Shown here one piece after another: positions 49,863 through 62,194 of a stretch of DNA of 64,000 nucleotides. The position numbers were made by a program, and so were the translations under genes. Numbering within the stretch: the first letter of the stretch is position 1; every line of letters begins with the position of its first letter. This stretch comes from Hyphomicrobiales bacterium (GTDB lineage Bacteria > Pseudomonadota > Alphaproteobacteria > Rhizobiales > RI-29): assembly GCA_016125495.1 (NCBI GenBank), contig WGLQ01000014.1, forward strand, positions 175,428-239,427, in the 5' to 3' direction. Under the pieces are notes generated by a model. It did no database searches. It had not been told where the DNA came from and was given only the letters and a program-made list of their open reading frames with translations.

Positions 49863-50483
49863 TCAAGCCATGGTGGGGTCGGGACCATACCTGTTCGGAC
49901 CGGTCTCGCCCTCGAGGATGCCGAGGTTCACGAGCCACCAGATCATGCCGATCACCGGAATGAGCGTCAGCAGAAGCCACCAGCCCGACTGGCCGCGGTC
50001 GTGTGCCCGCTTGATCGAGACCGCCATGATGATCCACGAGAAGGCCAGGGAGATGAGCCCCGAAACGATCAGATAGGTCGGCGAGAGCATCCATTCGGGA
50101 ATCGTGGCCGGGCTACCGGCCGGCTGCGCTTCCATGGCCGCGCGCATCAATTCGGCGTAATGGTCGCCGAAGAAAATCGCCGCCACCATGTAGATGAGCG
50201 ACATCAGGAACATCATCGCCGGTTGGCCGAGCGCAAAGAGCAGCCCGATCACCACCCCGAAAATCATCGAGCCGATCATGATGCTCCGCAGCGCCGCGAC
50301 GTCGACCGGTTCGCCCCCCGCCTCGGCCTCGCGTGCCGCCTGCTCGATGATGTCGTTGAAACTGAAGTCCATGAAAGAGAAACTGATGGCGTACATCGCC
50401 ATCAGGATCGCCGCGATCAGCAACTGACCCAGCCAGAATTTTCCGCGACCGATACGGCCGACCCACGACAACAACAAACCCAT
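49863..50483 (-). CDS. DUF805 family membrane protein
   Basis: A 206-residue protein with about five spans. The N-terminal SWVGRIGRGKFWLGQLL and the C-terminal IKRAHDRGQSGWWLLLTLIP are the two DUF805 hallmarks. An internal acidic loop lies near residues 40-60. The ATG at 50483 follows an AGGGGG stretch. The function of the family is not established. Confidence 0.87.
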   Translation of the reverse strand: MGLLLSWVGRIGRGKFWLGQLLIAAILMAMYAISFSFMDFSFNDIIEQAAREAEAGGEPVDVAALRSIMIGSMIFGVVIGLLFALGQPAMMFLMSLIYMVAAIFFGDHYAELMRAAMEAQPAGSPATIPEWMLSPTYLIVSGLISLAFSWIIMAVSIKRAHDRGQSGWWLLLTLIPVIGMIWWLVNLGILEGETGPNRYGPDPTMA

Positions 50484-50642
50484 CACGAACCCCCTTGCAT
50501 GCCGCCGCCCCGGCGGAGGCAACATCCAAATGCAGCCCTATTCGACTTGCGTATAAGACCAGAAAACCGACGCATACGCCAGACCACCCGTCAGACGCCG
50601 AGAGCGCCGTGTCGCCGACCGACCCCCGGGCCCATAGCAGCC

Positions 50643-52664
<2,022 letters not shown>

Positions 52665-52881
52665 CGACGCCATCCTGGGATGTGGCGGGCACGCCGGATT
52701 GAGCTGCATGTCTCTTAGAGGCTCGCCCCGGTGGCCACAACACTCCGTGCGTTCAATGGAACCGCGCACGGCCGCCGCACGGAAAGCTGACATCGTACCC
52801 TTGTGCGCGCGCCGCGCTCGGCGCCACAGTGCGCCGGCCGGGGCAGCAAGGCGCGGCGGGCAGCGACGGAGCACACGCCTC

Positions 52882-54144
52882 ATGGCGACCAAGACGACGG
52901 GTGAGACCGCTTCGGCAACGCTGATCAACCGCGTCGCCAACTGGCTCGTCGCCGAGGCCCTGCTCGAGCCGGACGTCACGACGCTGGTCACCGGTACCTG
53001 CGAGCGCTTGCACGCGGCCGGCATCGCGCTGGTGCGCGGCTATGCGGCGTTCCCGGTCCTCCACCCGCTCCATTCGGCCATCGGCATCACCTGGCTGCGC
53101 GGCCAAGGTACCTCGACGGATGGCTATCCGCACGTGCCGGGTGGCGTCTCGGCCGGCTTCGAGCGCAGTCCCCATTATTACATGCTGCAACGCGACCTCG
53201 ACTTCCTGCGCGTCAAACTCGACTGCCCCACGCGCAGCTACCAGTTCGACGTCTTCGACGACCTCAGGGCCGAGCACGTCACCGACTATCTCGCCTATGT
53301 CGTCAGTTTCGAGCCGCAGGCCGGACGCCGCGCCGGTCGCGGCAATGGCTAGCTCCAGCTCAATGGCATGATCGGCTCGTGGGCCACGGACCGCGCGAGC
53401 GGTTTCACGGACGGAGAGGTCGAAGCACTGTTGCGCATCCAGGATCGGCTCGCGCTCGCCTGCAAGGTGGCCATCAAGAGCCAGCTCATGCGCAACATCG
53501 CCGAGACCTACCTCGGCATCGAAGCAGGCCGTCACGTGCTCGATGGCCAGATCAAGCGTGGCGACGGCCAGTCGATCGAGGCGGCGATCTGGTATTGCGA
53601 TCTGCGCGCCTCGACCCGGATGGCCGACACACTGGCGCCCGAGCACTACATCGCCAATCTCAACAGCTACTACGACGCGACGGGCGGCGCCGTGCAGGCG
53701 GCCGGTGGCGAGATCCTGAGCTTCATCGGCGACGGTGTGCTGGCGATCTTCACGAAGGGGCCGAACGAGCAGGGGCTGGACAAGGCCTGCGCGCGGGCGG
53801 CCGAGGCCGCGCGAATGGCGTGTGCCAACCTCTCCGAGGTCAACGACGAGCGAACGCGTACGAACCTCGAGCCCCTCGCCCATGGCCTCGCACTGCATGT
53901 CGGAACCGTCATGTACGGCAACGTCGGCGTGCCGGAACGCCTCACCTTCTCGGCGTTCGGCGCGGCGGTGAACGAGGTGGTCCGTCTCGAGGCCCTGACG
54001 AAGAAACTCGGCGAACCTGTCCTGACGAGCGCCGCGTTCATCGAATGTCTCGGCTCGTCGGGTCGCTTTCTCGGCGAGCACGTGCTTCGCGGAGTCGGCG
54101 CCCCGCTCGCCGTCCATGCGCTCGACATGGTGGCCAGCGCCTGA
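52882..54144 (+). pseudogene. class III adenylate/guanylate cyclase interrupted by an in-frame amber codon
   Basis: Two open stretches in the same frame are split only by a TAG at 53350-53352: residues 1-156 (from ATG 52882) and, after LQLNG, a 258-residue part that could restart at ATG 53368. Read through, the 420-residue product matches a common alphaproteobacterial cyclase layout with a sensor-like N-terminus and a cyclase domain with metal aspartates in WYCDLRAST and FIGDGVLAIF. The part after the stop is fully conserved, so the break is recent, a sequencing error, or read through. No good ribosome site precedes 53368. Confidence 0.8.
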
Positions 54145-54308
54145 CTTGCGGCTGAGCCCCCTCGAGCAATTCGGCCACAGGCTCGGCCCGCCCATCGCGC
54201 GCACCGCCATCGCCATTAACCCGGCCACGCAAGTCGGCTATGGTCGCCAACCTGAACAGCCCCTGAGGGCTGAAGACCAGTTGCGGCAATAGGCGAGGCC
54301 GGCAAACG

Positions 54309-56606
54309 ATGAGCGACGTCGAGTACGAGACCAGCCCGGCGCGAGGCGCACCTGCGGGCGAGGTGCCGGTCAACCCCTACAGTCTTTTGGAAGCCGTCAA
54401 CAGCGCGAGTGGTGCCGCCCGCAACGGCTGGGCCCTGTTCCTCGGCATCATGACCTATGTGCTGATCGCGGTCGCGGGCGTCACCCACAAGGACCTGTTG
54501 CTCAACAGCCGTGTCGACCTGCCCATCCTGCAGGTTGAAATCGAGCTGACGCGCTTCTTCATCTTTGCCCCGCTGGTGCTGCTCTTCATCCACTTCGGAC
54601 TGCTGATCCAGCACGTCATGCTGGCGCGCAAGGTGATCGAGTTCGACGCCGCGGTTCGCCCTCTCGAGGCGACACGCTATCGCACACATCCCCTGCGCCT
54701 GGAGTTGCACAGCTACTTCTTCACCATCGCACTCGCCGGCCCGCGCCGCTCCAGCATCTTCGGCGCCTTCCTGCACGCGATGATCTGGCTGTCGCTCATG
54801 GCCCTGCCGGTCGTCATCCTGCTCTATATCCAGATCGTCTTCCTGCCCTACCACGACGAGCAGATCACATGGGTGCATCGTCTCGCGCTGGTGACCGACG
54901 TGGTGGCGCTGATCGCCATCGGCGTCTTCCTTCGGAGCAACGCGACGGGGTTCTTCAGCGCCTTCGGACGCGTCCTGACCCACCACCCCATCAACACCTT
55001 CGTCACGGGCACCGTCATCACGCTCGCCCTGCTCTTTTCCTTCTTCGTGGCGACCATTCCGGATGAACGGCTGGACCGGTTCTCGGCCCACATTCCCCGC
55101 GCGTTCGGCCTCGACCGCATCTTCATTTCCGATGATCCCGCGGCACGACCGGCGTTGGCGGCACGCTACGGCAGCGACGGTCCAACGCTCTCACTCGCGA
55201 GCTTCGCGTTCGACGAGGTCGGCGAGGACGCCGGTAGCCTCAAGGGGTTCTTCCATCGCAACCTGATCGTGATCGACGAGGATCTGGTGCCGGACGAGAA
55301 GGACGGGACGGGCGAGGTGAGCCTCAACCTGCGCGGCCGTGACCTTCGCAACGCCGTCCTCAACCGGTCCGACCTGCACCGTGCCGACCTGACGGGTGCG
55401 GACCTCACCGGAGCCCGGCTCATCGGCACGGACCTGCGCAACACGCGCCTGTCCTGCGCCGACAACAGCGCCATCCTGAAGGGGGAGGCCCTCGAGGGGG
55501 ATCAGTCGCGCGAATTCACCTGCACGCGCCTGCGCGACGCCGTCATGAAGCGGGCCAATCTCTCCGGTGCCAACCTGCAACTCGCCTTCCTCGCCGGGGC
55601 TGATCTCGAGGACGCCACACTCGACTTCGCCGATCTGCGTTATAGCGAGCTGACGGGTGTGAATTTCTCGGGCGCCTACCTGCGCCGGGCAAACCTCTCG
55701 GGTGGCGCTCAGCTGGTCGGAGCGAACTTCCTCGGCGCCGTGGCGCTCGGGGCCGACTTCAACGGCAGCAACCTGCAGGGCGCCGACTTTTCGAGCGCCG
55801 CCCTCCAGGGGGCGCTCTTTTCGCGCTCGCGCGCCCAGGCCGCGAGTTTCCAGGGCGCCGAGCTCGACGGTGCCACATTCGCCTTCGCTCGCCTCCAGGG
55901 GGCCGATTTTTCCGGCGCCGTGGCGCGTGGCGTCGACTTCTCGCTCTCGGCAATGTGGCAGACCGTGGCCCCCGGCCTCGACAAGGCCGGGCTCGCCGAC
56001 GGCTCACGCCTGAAGATCGAACCCCTCCAGTCGCGGGATATCAACGCCTTCCGCGACGCCATCGAGGCCGTCCGCGACGCCAATGTCGACCGCCGTCTCG
56101 AGGAAGCCCTCGCACGCATGGAGGACAAGGCCGCGGGCGAGGCCTGGGCGACGGGTCCCGACGCGCAAGCCTGGCGGAGCATACAGCAACTGAGCGCGAA
56201 CGCGGCTTCGCCCGTCGCAACGGAACGGCTCATGCGCATGCTGGTCGATCTCGCCTGCCAGGTCAGATGGCGGGACGGTTCCGTCGCGGGCGGTGTCATC
56301 CAGCGTTCGCTCGCGCCGGACTTCAAGGGCGACGCACGCACGATCTACGACGGGCTCACGCACCCGGACTGTGCCGCCGCCAGCTCGATCCCGGCCGACT
56401 TGCTATTGCGACTGGCAACCGAGATCGAAAAGAAGTCGAAGCGACCGATTTCCGCTCGCGTGACCGCACCGGCGGCTCAGCCTTCGACGAGCGGCCTCCA
56501 AGACCAGGCCCCGGCGGCCGGGGGTACCGGAGGAGAGACCGTCGTGCCCCAACAGCAGCCGGCCGAGGCCGTTACGACACCGGTCCAGACCGTGCCACAG
56601 CAATAG
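54309..56606 (+). CDS. pentapeptide-repeat protein with N-terminal membrane domain
   Basis: A 765-residue protein. The first 260 residues hold about five spans. From about 340 to 560 the protein has pentapeptide repeats (A[DN]LxG pattern, for example ADLTGADLTGARL), which form a right-handed quadrilateral beta helix; two short interruptions break the helix. The C-terminal 200 residues are helical then low complexity with PQQQPAEAV. The ATG follows the cyclase gene by 164 bases. Function unknown; a membrane scaffold or sensor is possible. Confidence 0.82.
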   Translation: MSDVEYETSPARGAPAGEVPVNPYSLLEAVNSASGAARNGWALFLGIMTYVLIAVAGVTHKDLLLNSRVDLPILQVEIELTRFFIFAPLVLLFIHFGLLIQHVMLARKVIEFDAAVRPLEATRYRTHPLRLELHSYFFTIALAGPRRSSIFGAFLHAMIWLSLMALPVVILLYIQIVFLPYHDEQITWVHRLALVTDVVALIAIGVFLRSNATGFFSAFGRVLTHHPINTFVTGTVITLALLFSFFVATIPDERLDRFSAHIPRAFGLDRIFISDDPAARPALAARYGSDGPTLSLASFAFDEVGEDAGSLKGFFHRNLIVIDEDLVPDEKDGTGEVSLNLRGRDLRNAVLNRSDLHRADLTGADLTGARLIGTDLRNTRLSCADNSAILKGEALEGDQSREFTCTRLRDAVMKRANLSGANLQLAFLAGADLEDATLDFADLRYSELTGVNFSGAYLRRANLSGGAQLVGANFLGAVALGADFNGSNLQGADFSSAALQGALFSRSRAQAASFQGAELDGATFAFARLQGADFSGAVARGVDFSLSAMWQTVAPGLDKAGLADGSRLKIEPLQSRDINAFRDAIEAVRDANVDRRLEEALARMEDKAAGEAWATGPDAQAWRSIQQLSANAASPVATERLMRMLVDLACQVRWRDGSVAGGVIQRSLAPDFKGDARTIYDGLTHPDCAAASSIPADLLLRLATEIEKKSKRPISARVTAPAAQPSTSGLQDQAPAAGGTGGETVVPQQQPAEAVTTPVQTVPQQ

Positions 56607-56894
56607 CCCTCGCGTTAACCTCGGCACCGAATGGGCAGCGCCAGGGCCACTTCGCGCGGGACTTGAAAAGAACGTTGCGCGAACCTAGTCTGATGGCTGG
56701 CCCTCGGCCGCGCCCGGGCCGTCGGTCCCGCCGGACCGCATGAACTGGGGAGATTTGGCCGATGTGTCCCGGCCAGGACTCGCCTGGCGCCCCTCGGCGT
56801 CTACCATCGGGCGAGCGATTCGCGGCCATCGGCCGTCCACCGGAGCCGTCCGGTTCGTCCGTGACGGTGCCCTGAGAGAGGAAAGGAGGCCAGC
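56607..56894 (+). other. ssb upstream region
   Basis: A 288-base gap between the pentapeptide-repeat gene and ssb. It contains the LexA-controlled promoter at 56663-56691 and a leader of about 200 bases; no gene is visible. An AGAGAGGAAAGGAGG stretch close to the ATG is the ssb ribosome binding site. Confidence 0.6.
56663..56691 (+). promoter_or_regulatory. promoter of ssb with LexA operator in its spacer
   Basis: TTGAAA at 56663 and TAGTCT at 56686 are 17 bases apart. Between them, at 56670-56684, is GAAC-GTTGCGC-GAAC, an exact match to the alphaproteobacterial SOS box (GTTC-N7-GTTC read on the other strand). LexA bound there would cover the promoter, so ssb should be induced by DNA damage. 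Confidence 0.8.
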
Positions 56895-57446
56895 ATGGCC
56901 GGCTCTGTCAACAAAGTGATCCTCATCGGGAACCTCGGTCGCGACCCCGAGATCCGCCGCACACAGGACGGCCGCCCCATCGCGAACCTGCGCGTCGCCA
57001 CGACCGAGACCTGGCGCGACAAGAACTCCGGCGAACGGCGCGAGAAGACCGAGTGGCACTCGGTCGTCATCTTCAACGAAGGGCTCTGCAAGGTCGCCGA
57101 GAACTACCTCAAGAAGGGCGCCAAGGTATACATCGAGGGCCAGCTCCAGACCCGCAAATGGCAGGACCAGAGCGGCCAGGACCGTTATTCGACGGAGGTC
57201 GTTCTGCAGGGCTTCGGCGGTACGCTGACCATGCTCGACGGGCGCGCCGGCGCCGGCGGCATGCAGGAGGGAGGCGGTCAGGCCGGTTACTCCAGCGGCG
57301 GGCGCGACAGCTACGACGACGGCGGCTACGGCGGCGGCGACGGCGGCTATTCGAGCGGTGGCGGCGGTCGGCGCTCGGGGGGAGGCGGCTCGGGCGGCGG
57401 TGGCGGCAGCTTCGAGAAGGAACTCGACGACGAGATTCCGTTCTGA
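56895..57446 (+). CDS. ssb: single-stranded DNA-binding protein
   Basis: A 183-residue SSB. The OB fold (residues 1-115) starts [16 protein letters not shown] and includes [20 protein letters not shown]; a glycine-rich disordered linker follows with [16 protein letters not shown], and the tip ends in [11 protein letters not shown], the conserved acidic peptide that binds partner proteins. uvrA, its usual divergent neighbour in alphaproteobacteria, is not here, but the SOS operator is kept. Confidence 0.97.
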   Translation: MAGSVNKVILIGNLGRDPEIRRTQDGRPIANLRVATTETWRDKNSGERREKTEWHSVVIFNEGLCKVAENYLKKGAKVYIEGQLQTRKWQDQSGQDRYSTEVVLQGFGGTLTMLDGRAGAGGMQEGGGQAGYSSGGRDSYDDGGYGGGDGGYSSGGGGRRSGGGGSGGGGGSFEKELDDEIPF

Positions 57447-57552
57447 TCCAGCGCACGCGACGTTCGGGCACGCGCTCGCGGCCCGTGCCCGAACCGAGCT
57501 TCGGAACCGCAACCCGAGCGGCAATGGCATCGGCGCCCGGGCACATGGCTGC

Positions 57553-57804
57553 CTAGCAGCCAGGCGCGCCGGCTGCCGGCGGCGCAAGGCCGATCGGCAC
57601 CAACCCGTACTCTTTCAGGTCCTCGAGCGATCTGTAATCCTCCGCCCGCAGCCACGCGATGGCGTCGGCGAGTGACGGAAAGAAGAAGTGCCCGCCGTCG
57701 AGTTCCTTGACACAGGCCCCCTGCGCGGTCACCAGCAGCCGCGCCCAGTCGTGTTCGGGTAGAGCCTCCGCATTCAGCCACCACTCCATCGAGATCGCCG
57801 CCAT
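57553..57804 (-). CDS. small hypothetical protein
   Basis: An 83-residue protein I do not recognise. It has WWLNAEALPEHDWARLL near the N-terminus, a compact HFFFPSLADAIAWLRAEDYRSL middle and a proline-rich C-terminus. A GAGGGGCGGA sequence precedes the ATG at 57804; an ATG five codons in is possible. It is convergent with ssb and upstream, on its strand, of mfd's 3' end by 106 bases. Codon use looks like its neighbours, so it is probably a real gene. Confidence 0.6.
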   Translation of the reverse strand: MAAISMEWWLNAEALPEHDWARLLVTAQGACVKELDGGHFFFPSLADAIAWLRAEDYRSLEDLKEYGLVPIGLAPPAAGAPGC

Positions 57805-57910
57805 TCCGCCCCTCGTCCGTAGCGAGAGCGCCGCCGCATGCGCGCGCCGCCCTGCAAGGACAACGGTCGGGCCGTGGGATTATTCCCTGGCAACGCCCGC
57901 CGCGCTCGGC

Positions 57911-60900
57911 TCAAGCCTTGCGTGCCGCGATCTCGGCGAGACGCGCAACGAACGCCCGCACGCCTGCGAGCCGCTTTTCGTCGGTCTCCCAGCCCGCGCG
58001 GTAGACGAGCTTGTGGTCCGGCTGCAGCTTGATCGCCTGATCGAAGCGGGCGACCAGCTCGAGGAGACCCGCCGGGTTGGTAAAACGGTTGTTCCGGAAT
58101 CGGAACGTCGCCCCCTTCGGGCCGGCATCGATCTGCGAGACGTTGGCCCGCCGACAGAGCGATTTGATCTCCACCACCTCGAGGAGCTGGCGGACTTCCT
58201 TGGGAAGTGGCCCGAACCGATCGATCAGCTCGCTCGCGAAGTCGTCGATCGCCTCCCTGTCGCCGAGCGATGAAAGCCGGCGATAGAGCCCGAGACGGAG
58301 CTGGAGATCGGGAACGTATTCCTCCGGGATCAGCACGGCGGTGCCGAGCGCGATCTGTGGCGACCATTGCTCTTCGCTCTCACCGAGGTCGCCGCTGCGC
58401 ATCGAGGCGATCGCCTCCTCCACCATCGACTGGTAGAGTTCGAAGCCCACCTCCTTGATCTGGCCGGACTGCTCCTCGCCGAGCAGATTACCACCGCCCC
58501 GGATGTCGAGGTCGTGGCTCGCCAGCGTGAAGCCCGCCCCGAGCGTATCCAGCGACTGGAGAACTTTGAGGCGGCGATCGGCGCCTTCCGTCAACTGGCG
58601 CCCGGGCGGAAGAGTGAAATAGGCATAGGCGCGACGCTTGGAACGCCCGACCCGGCCGCGCAGCTGATAGAGCTGGGCGAGGCCGAACATGTGCGCCTTG
58701 TGGACGATGAGCGTATTGGCGCTCGGGATGTCGAGACCGGATTCGATGATCGTCGTGGAGAGCAGCACCTCGTACTGGCGGTCATAGAACGCGTTCATAA
58801 CGTCGTCGAGCTGGCCCGGTGCCATCTGCCCGTGCGCGGTGATGAACTTCAGTTCCGGCACGCGTTCGCGCAGGAATTCGGCGATCTCCTCGAGGTCGGC
58901 GATCCGCGGGCAGACATAAAAACTCTGGCCGCCGCGATAGTGCTCGCGCAACAGCGCCTCGCGCAGGATGACCGGATCGAAAGGTGAGACGTAGGTGCGC
59001 ACCGCCAGCCGATCGACCGGCGGAGTCGTGATGAGGGAGAGCTCGCGCACACCCGAGAGCGCGAGTTGCAGCGTGCGCGGGATCGGCGTTGCGGTCAGCG
59101 TCAGCACATGCACGTCGTCGCGCAACTGCTTGAGGCGTTCCTTGTGTTGCACGCCGAAATGCTGCTCCTCGTCGATGATGAGCAGGCCGAGGTCGCGGAA
59201 TTCGATCCCCTTGGCGAGCAGAGCGTGGGTGCCGACCACGATGTCGATTTTCCCCTCGCCGAGTTTTTCGCGAACCTCCGCCATCTCCTTTGCGCCGACC
59301 AGCCGGGACGCCTGGGCGACGGTGACGGCGGTGCCCGCGTAGCGCTCGCTGAAGGTGCGGTAGTGCTGGCGCGCCAGCAGCGTCGTCGGCACCACGACCG
59401 CGACCTGTTTGCCGCTCATGACGGCGAGGAACGCGGCGCGCAAGGCGACCTCGGTCTTGCCGAAACCGACGTCCCCGCAGATGAGGCGATCCATCGGTCG
59501 GCCGGCGGCAAGGTCGGCCGCCACCTGCGCAAAGCTCGCAAGCTGGTCGTCCGTCTCCTCGTGCGGAAAGCGGGCCGCGAATTCCTCCATGAGGCTCTCG
59601 CTCGCCTCGAGCACCGGGGCGCTTTTGAGGGCCCGCTTTGCCGCCACCCGCACGAGTTCGGCCGCGATCTCGCGGATGCGCTGCTTGAGGCGTGCCTTGC
59701 GCGATTGCCAGGCCGCGCCGCCGAGCCGGTCGAGCTGCGCCTCCGCGGCGTCCGAGCCGTAGCGCGTCAGCAGTTCGATGTTCTCGACGGGAAGGAAAAG
59801 CTTGTCGCCGCCGTGATAGTGCAATTCGAGGCAGTCGTGCGGCGCCCCGCCGACCTCGATGGTGCGCAATCCGGCAAAGCGTCCGATCCCGTGGTCGGTG
59901 TGCACGACATAGTCACCGACGGAAAGGCTCGTCGCTTCGTTGATGACGTCGCTCGCCTTGCGCTTGACCCGGCGCTGGCGCACGAGCCGGTCGCCGAGCA
60001 GGTCCTGCTCGCCGATCACGACGAGGTCGCGCGTCTCGAAGCCCTGCTCGAGGCCGAGCGTGACGAAGGCGACCGTGCGCGGATCGAGCGCCTCGACCTG
60101 CGGCCAGCTCTCGATCGTGACGGAGTGCTCGAGACCGTGATCGGCAAAGAGCTTGGCAAGCCGTTCGCGCGAGCCGTTCGACCAGGCGGCGACGACGACG
60201 CGCCGTCCGCCCTTGCGCACGGTCTCGATGTAGGCGCTGGCGGCCTCGTAGACGTTACCGCCCTCGAGCGCGCGCTCGCCGACGAAGCGCCTGCCGGGCC
60301 GCCCGCCATGATCGACCACGCGCGCGCCGCCGGCCGCATCCGGCATGTTGAACGGGTTGAAGCGTCGCAGTGGCACTCCCTCGAGCGCCCCCGCCAGATC
60401 CTGCTCGGAAAGGAACAACTCGCCCGGTGGCAGCGGATGGTAGGCGGCCCCCCCATAGGTCGCCGACTGCAGCGCATCCCGCCGCGCGCCGTAATGCTCG
60501 GAAATCTGCTCGAGCCGGCCGGTCGCGGCCTCGTCCACCTGATGGTCGAAGCTGACCGCGTCGGGCCCGACCGCCTCGAACACCGTCTCGAGGCCATCGT
60601 GAAAGAACGACAGCCAGTGCTCCATGCCCTGGTAGGTCATACCGGCGCTCACCGCCTCATAGAGCGGATCGTCGCCGGTCACCGCCCCGAACTCGGCGAC
60701 ATAGCGCTGGCGGAACCGCTTTCGCTCCTCCTCGCCGAGTACGAGTTCGGAACGCGGCAGGAGGAGCAGCGAATTGACCGCCCCGGCCGAGCGCTGCGTC
60801 TGGGGATCGAACTGCTTGATGCTCTCGAGCGTGTCGCCGAAGAAATCGAGCCGCAGCGGGCGCGGACGGCCGGGCGGAAAGACATCGACGATACCGCCAC

Positions 60901-61420
60901 GAAGCGCGAATTCGCCATGTTCCATGACGGTGCCGGTGCGCCCGTAACCGAGCATCTCGAGACGGCGGGCGAGGCGGGAGAGGTCGTAGCGCTGACCGGG
61001 CGCGAGCTTGCGGGCATTGTCGCGAAAGAACGCGCGCCCCGGCACCCGCTGGAGCATCGCGTTGACCGTGGTGACCACGATGGTCGCGGGACGTCGCTTG
61101 GCGAGGGCGAGGGTTGCGAGTGTCGCGATCCGGCGCGAGACGACCTCGGGGCTCGGCGAGACGCGGTCGTAGGGCACGCAGTCCCAGGCCGGCAGCATCA
61201 GCACCCGGGCGTCCGGAGCGAAAAACGCGAGCGCCGCCTGGAGGCTCGCCGCCCGCCGATCATCGCGCGCGACGTGCAGCAGGGTCAGCCCATGCCCGTC
61301 CGGTCGCTGCCCCGCGAGCAATGTCGCAAGCACGCGCGCGTCCAGCCCCTCGGGCACGCCCGCGGCGATGATCGCACCGGCCGTTGCGGCGGGCGAGCTG
61401 CTGTTGTCCGTGTCAGCCAT
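57911..61420 (-). CDS. mfd: transcription-repair coupling factor
   Basis: A 1169-residue Mfd that removes stalled RNA polymerase and recruits UvrA. In order: UvrB-like N-terminal domain ([20 protein letters not shown]), RNA-polymerase-interaction domain ([20 protein letters not shown]), helicase motors with [17 protein letters not shown] as Walker A and [16 protein letters not shown] as the DEEQ box, and the C-terminal TRCF domain. The ATG at 61420 (MADTD) is preferred to a GTG at 61426. Confidence 0.97.
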   Translation of the reverse strand: MADTDNSSSPAATAGAIIAAGVPEGLDARVLATLLAGQRPDGHGLTLLHVARDDRRAASLQAALAFFAPDARVLMLPAWDCVPYDRVSPSPEVVSRRIATLATLALAKRRPATIVVTTVNAMLQRVPGRAFFRDNARKLAPGQRYDLSRLARRLEMLGYGRTGTVMEHGEFALRGGIVDVFPPGRPRPLRLDFFGDTLESIKQFDPQTQRSAGAVNSLLLLPRSELVLGEEERKRFRQRYVAEFGAVTGDDPLYEAVSAGMTYQGMEHWLSFFHDGLETVFEAVGPDAVSFDHQVDEAATGRLEQISEHYGARRDALQSATYGGAAYHPLPPGELFLSEQDLAGALEGVPLRRFNPFNMPDAAGGARVVDHGGRPGRRFVGERALEGGNVYEAASAYIETVRKGGRRVVVAAWSNGSRERLAKLFADHGLEHSVTIESWPQVEALDPRTVAFVTLGLEQGFETRDLVVIGEQDLLGDRLVRQRRVKRKASDVINEATSLSVGDYVVHTDHGIGRFAGLRTIEVGGAPHDCLELHYHGGDKLFLPVENIELLTRYGSDAAEAQLDRLGGAAWQSRKARLKQRIREIAAELVRVAAKRALKSAPVLEASESLMEEFAARFPHEETDDQLASFAQVAADLAAGRPMDRLICGDVGFGKTEVALRAAFLAVMSGKQVAVVVPTTLLARQHYRTFSERYAGTAVTVAQASRLVGAKEMAEVREKLGEGKIDIVVGTHALLAKGIEFRDLGLLIIDEEQHFGVQHKERLKQLRDDVHVLTLTATPIPRTLQLALSGVRELSLITTPPVDRLAVRTYVSPFDPVILREALLREHYRGGQSFYVCPRIADLEEIAEFLRERVPELKFITAHGQMAPGQLDDVMNAFYDRQYEVLLSTTIIESGLDIPSANTLIVHKAHMFGLAQLYQLRGRVGRSKRRAYAYFTLPPGRQLTEGADRRLKVLQSLDTLGAGFTLASHDLDIRGGGNLLGEEQSGQIKEVGFELYQSMVEEAIASMRSGDLGESEEQWSPQIALGTAVLIPEEYVPDLQLRLGLYRRLSSLGDREAIDDFASELIDRFGPLPKEVRQLLEVVEIKSLCRRANVSQIDAGPKGATFRFRNNRFTNPAGLLELVARFDQAIKLQPDHKLVYRAGWETDEKRLAGVRAFVARLAEIAARKA

Positions 61421-61527
61421 GTCCACTCATTACCGGGCGCCGGGGCCAAGTGCCGATGTATGCGTCGCCGGGAAGGCGTGAGCAATACACCGATGGCGCC
61501 CCGTTGGACCAGCACCAAACCGGCGCC

Positions 61528-61803
61528 TCAGGCGTCGTGGTAGGCGCGGATCTCGGCGACGAGGCCGACGAATTCCGCTGGCGGTTCGCGGCGCGCGCCC
61601 GCCGGCGCCGGCGTCCCCATGAGCCAGGCCTGCAATTCGGGGTCGGCCAGCTCGAGCAGTGCCTCGAAGCGCTCGAGTTCGCCCTCGGCCATCGCCGAAA
61701 CGCGCTCCGCCCCGAACCGCCCGAGCAGGAAGTCCATTTCCTTGGTGCCGCGATGGGCGGCCCGATAAGCCGCCCGCCGCCGCCGGTTCTCGAGATCGTC
61801 CAT
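61528..61803 (-). CDS. sdhE: succinate dehydrogenase assembly factor SdhE
   Basis: A 91-residue protein. RGTKEMDFLLGRFG is the RGxxE motif that inserts FAD into SdhA; the rest is the small helical fold of the family. GGAGG lies eight bases before the ATG at 61803. sdhE-mfd with recG upstream is the normal order in Hyphomicrobiales; here recG is missing and the sequence turns AT-rich right after this gene. Confidence 0.93.
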   Translation of the reverse strand: MDDLENRRRRAAYRAAHRGTKEMDFLLGRFGAERVSAMAEGELERFEALLELADPELQAWLMGTPAPAGARREPPAEFVGLVAEIRAYHDA

Positions 61804-62194
61804 GCACCCGCCTCCTGGCCTTGCCGGCGGTTCTAGCCGGCCTGGGCGGGTTGGGGAACTGTTGGTTGGTGGGGTGTGGTGTGAACTCCCCCTCTCCCCG
61901 TCCTTCACGGCGAGAGGGTCGGAGTGAGGGGCGGCCACGGGCGCGACTGGCAGGGCGCGGAATTGGCAGGCTGGGCCGGTGTGAAGTGCAGCATTGGCCA
62001 GGCGGGCGAGCACCGCAGAATGGCGACCGTGAAGGGGCGAAAACCGTGATCAAGCAGCTGCCGCTTGGAGTACGATGGTATTGCCCAGACATCACCCACC
62101 TCTTGATGTGAGCAATGTACTGCCGCCGATGAAAAAAGGCGCACATGACGGAAAGTCAAACACACAATCGGACTTCACAACACAATCAACAATC
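61804..62194. other. boundary of the low-GC segment, no gene seen
   Basis: These 391 bases hold no convincing gene. The left part is GC-rich and contains a hairpin repeat (61890-61918). From about 62040 rightward the sequence becomes clearly AT-rich and stays so through the next gene. No attachment-site direct repeat pairing this boundary with a distant copy could be identified inside the window. Confidence 0.5.
61890..61918. repeat. dispersed-type palindromic repeat
   Basis: CCCTCTC and GAGAGGG form a 7-bp stem, extended by four more pairs after one C-C mismatch, with a 5-base loop. The flanks TCCCC and GGAGTGAGGGG extend it. This resembles the short CCCTCTCCCC / GAGAGGG elements scattered between genes in many proteobacteria. 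Confidence 0.5.

Noticed and set aside
59066..61543. Plus-strand open frame of 825 codons opposite mfd
   Set aside because: mfd has all its helicase motifs on the minus strand; the plus frame lacks any domain or ribosome binding site.
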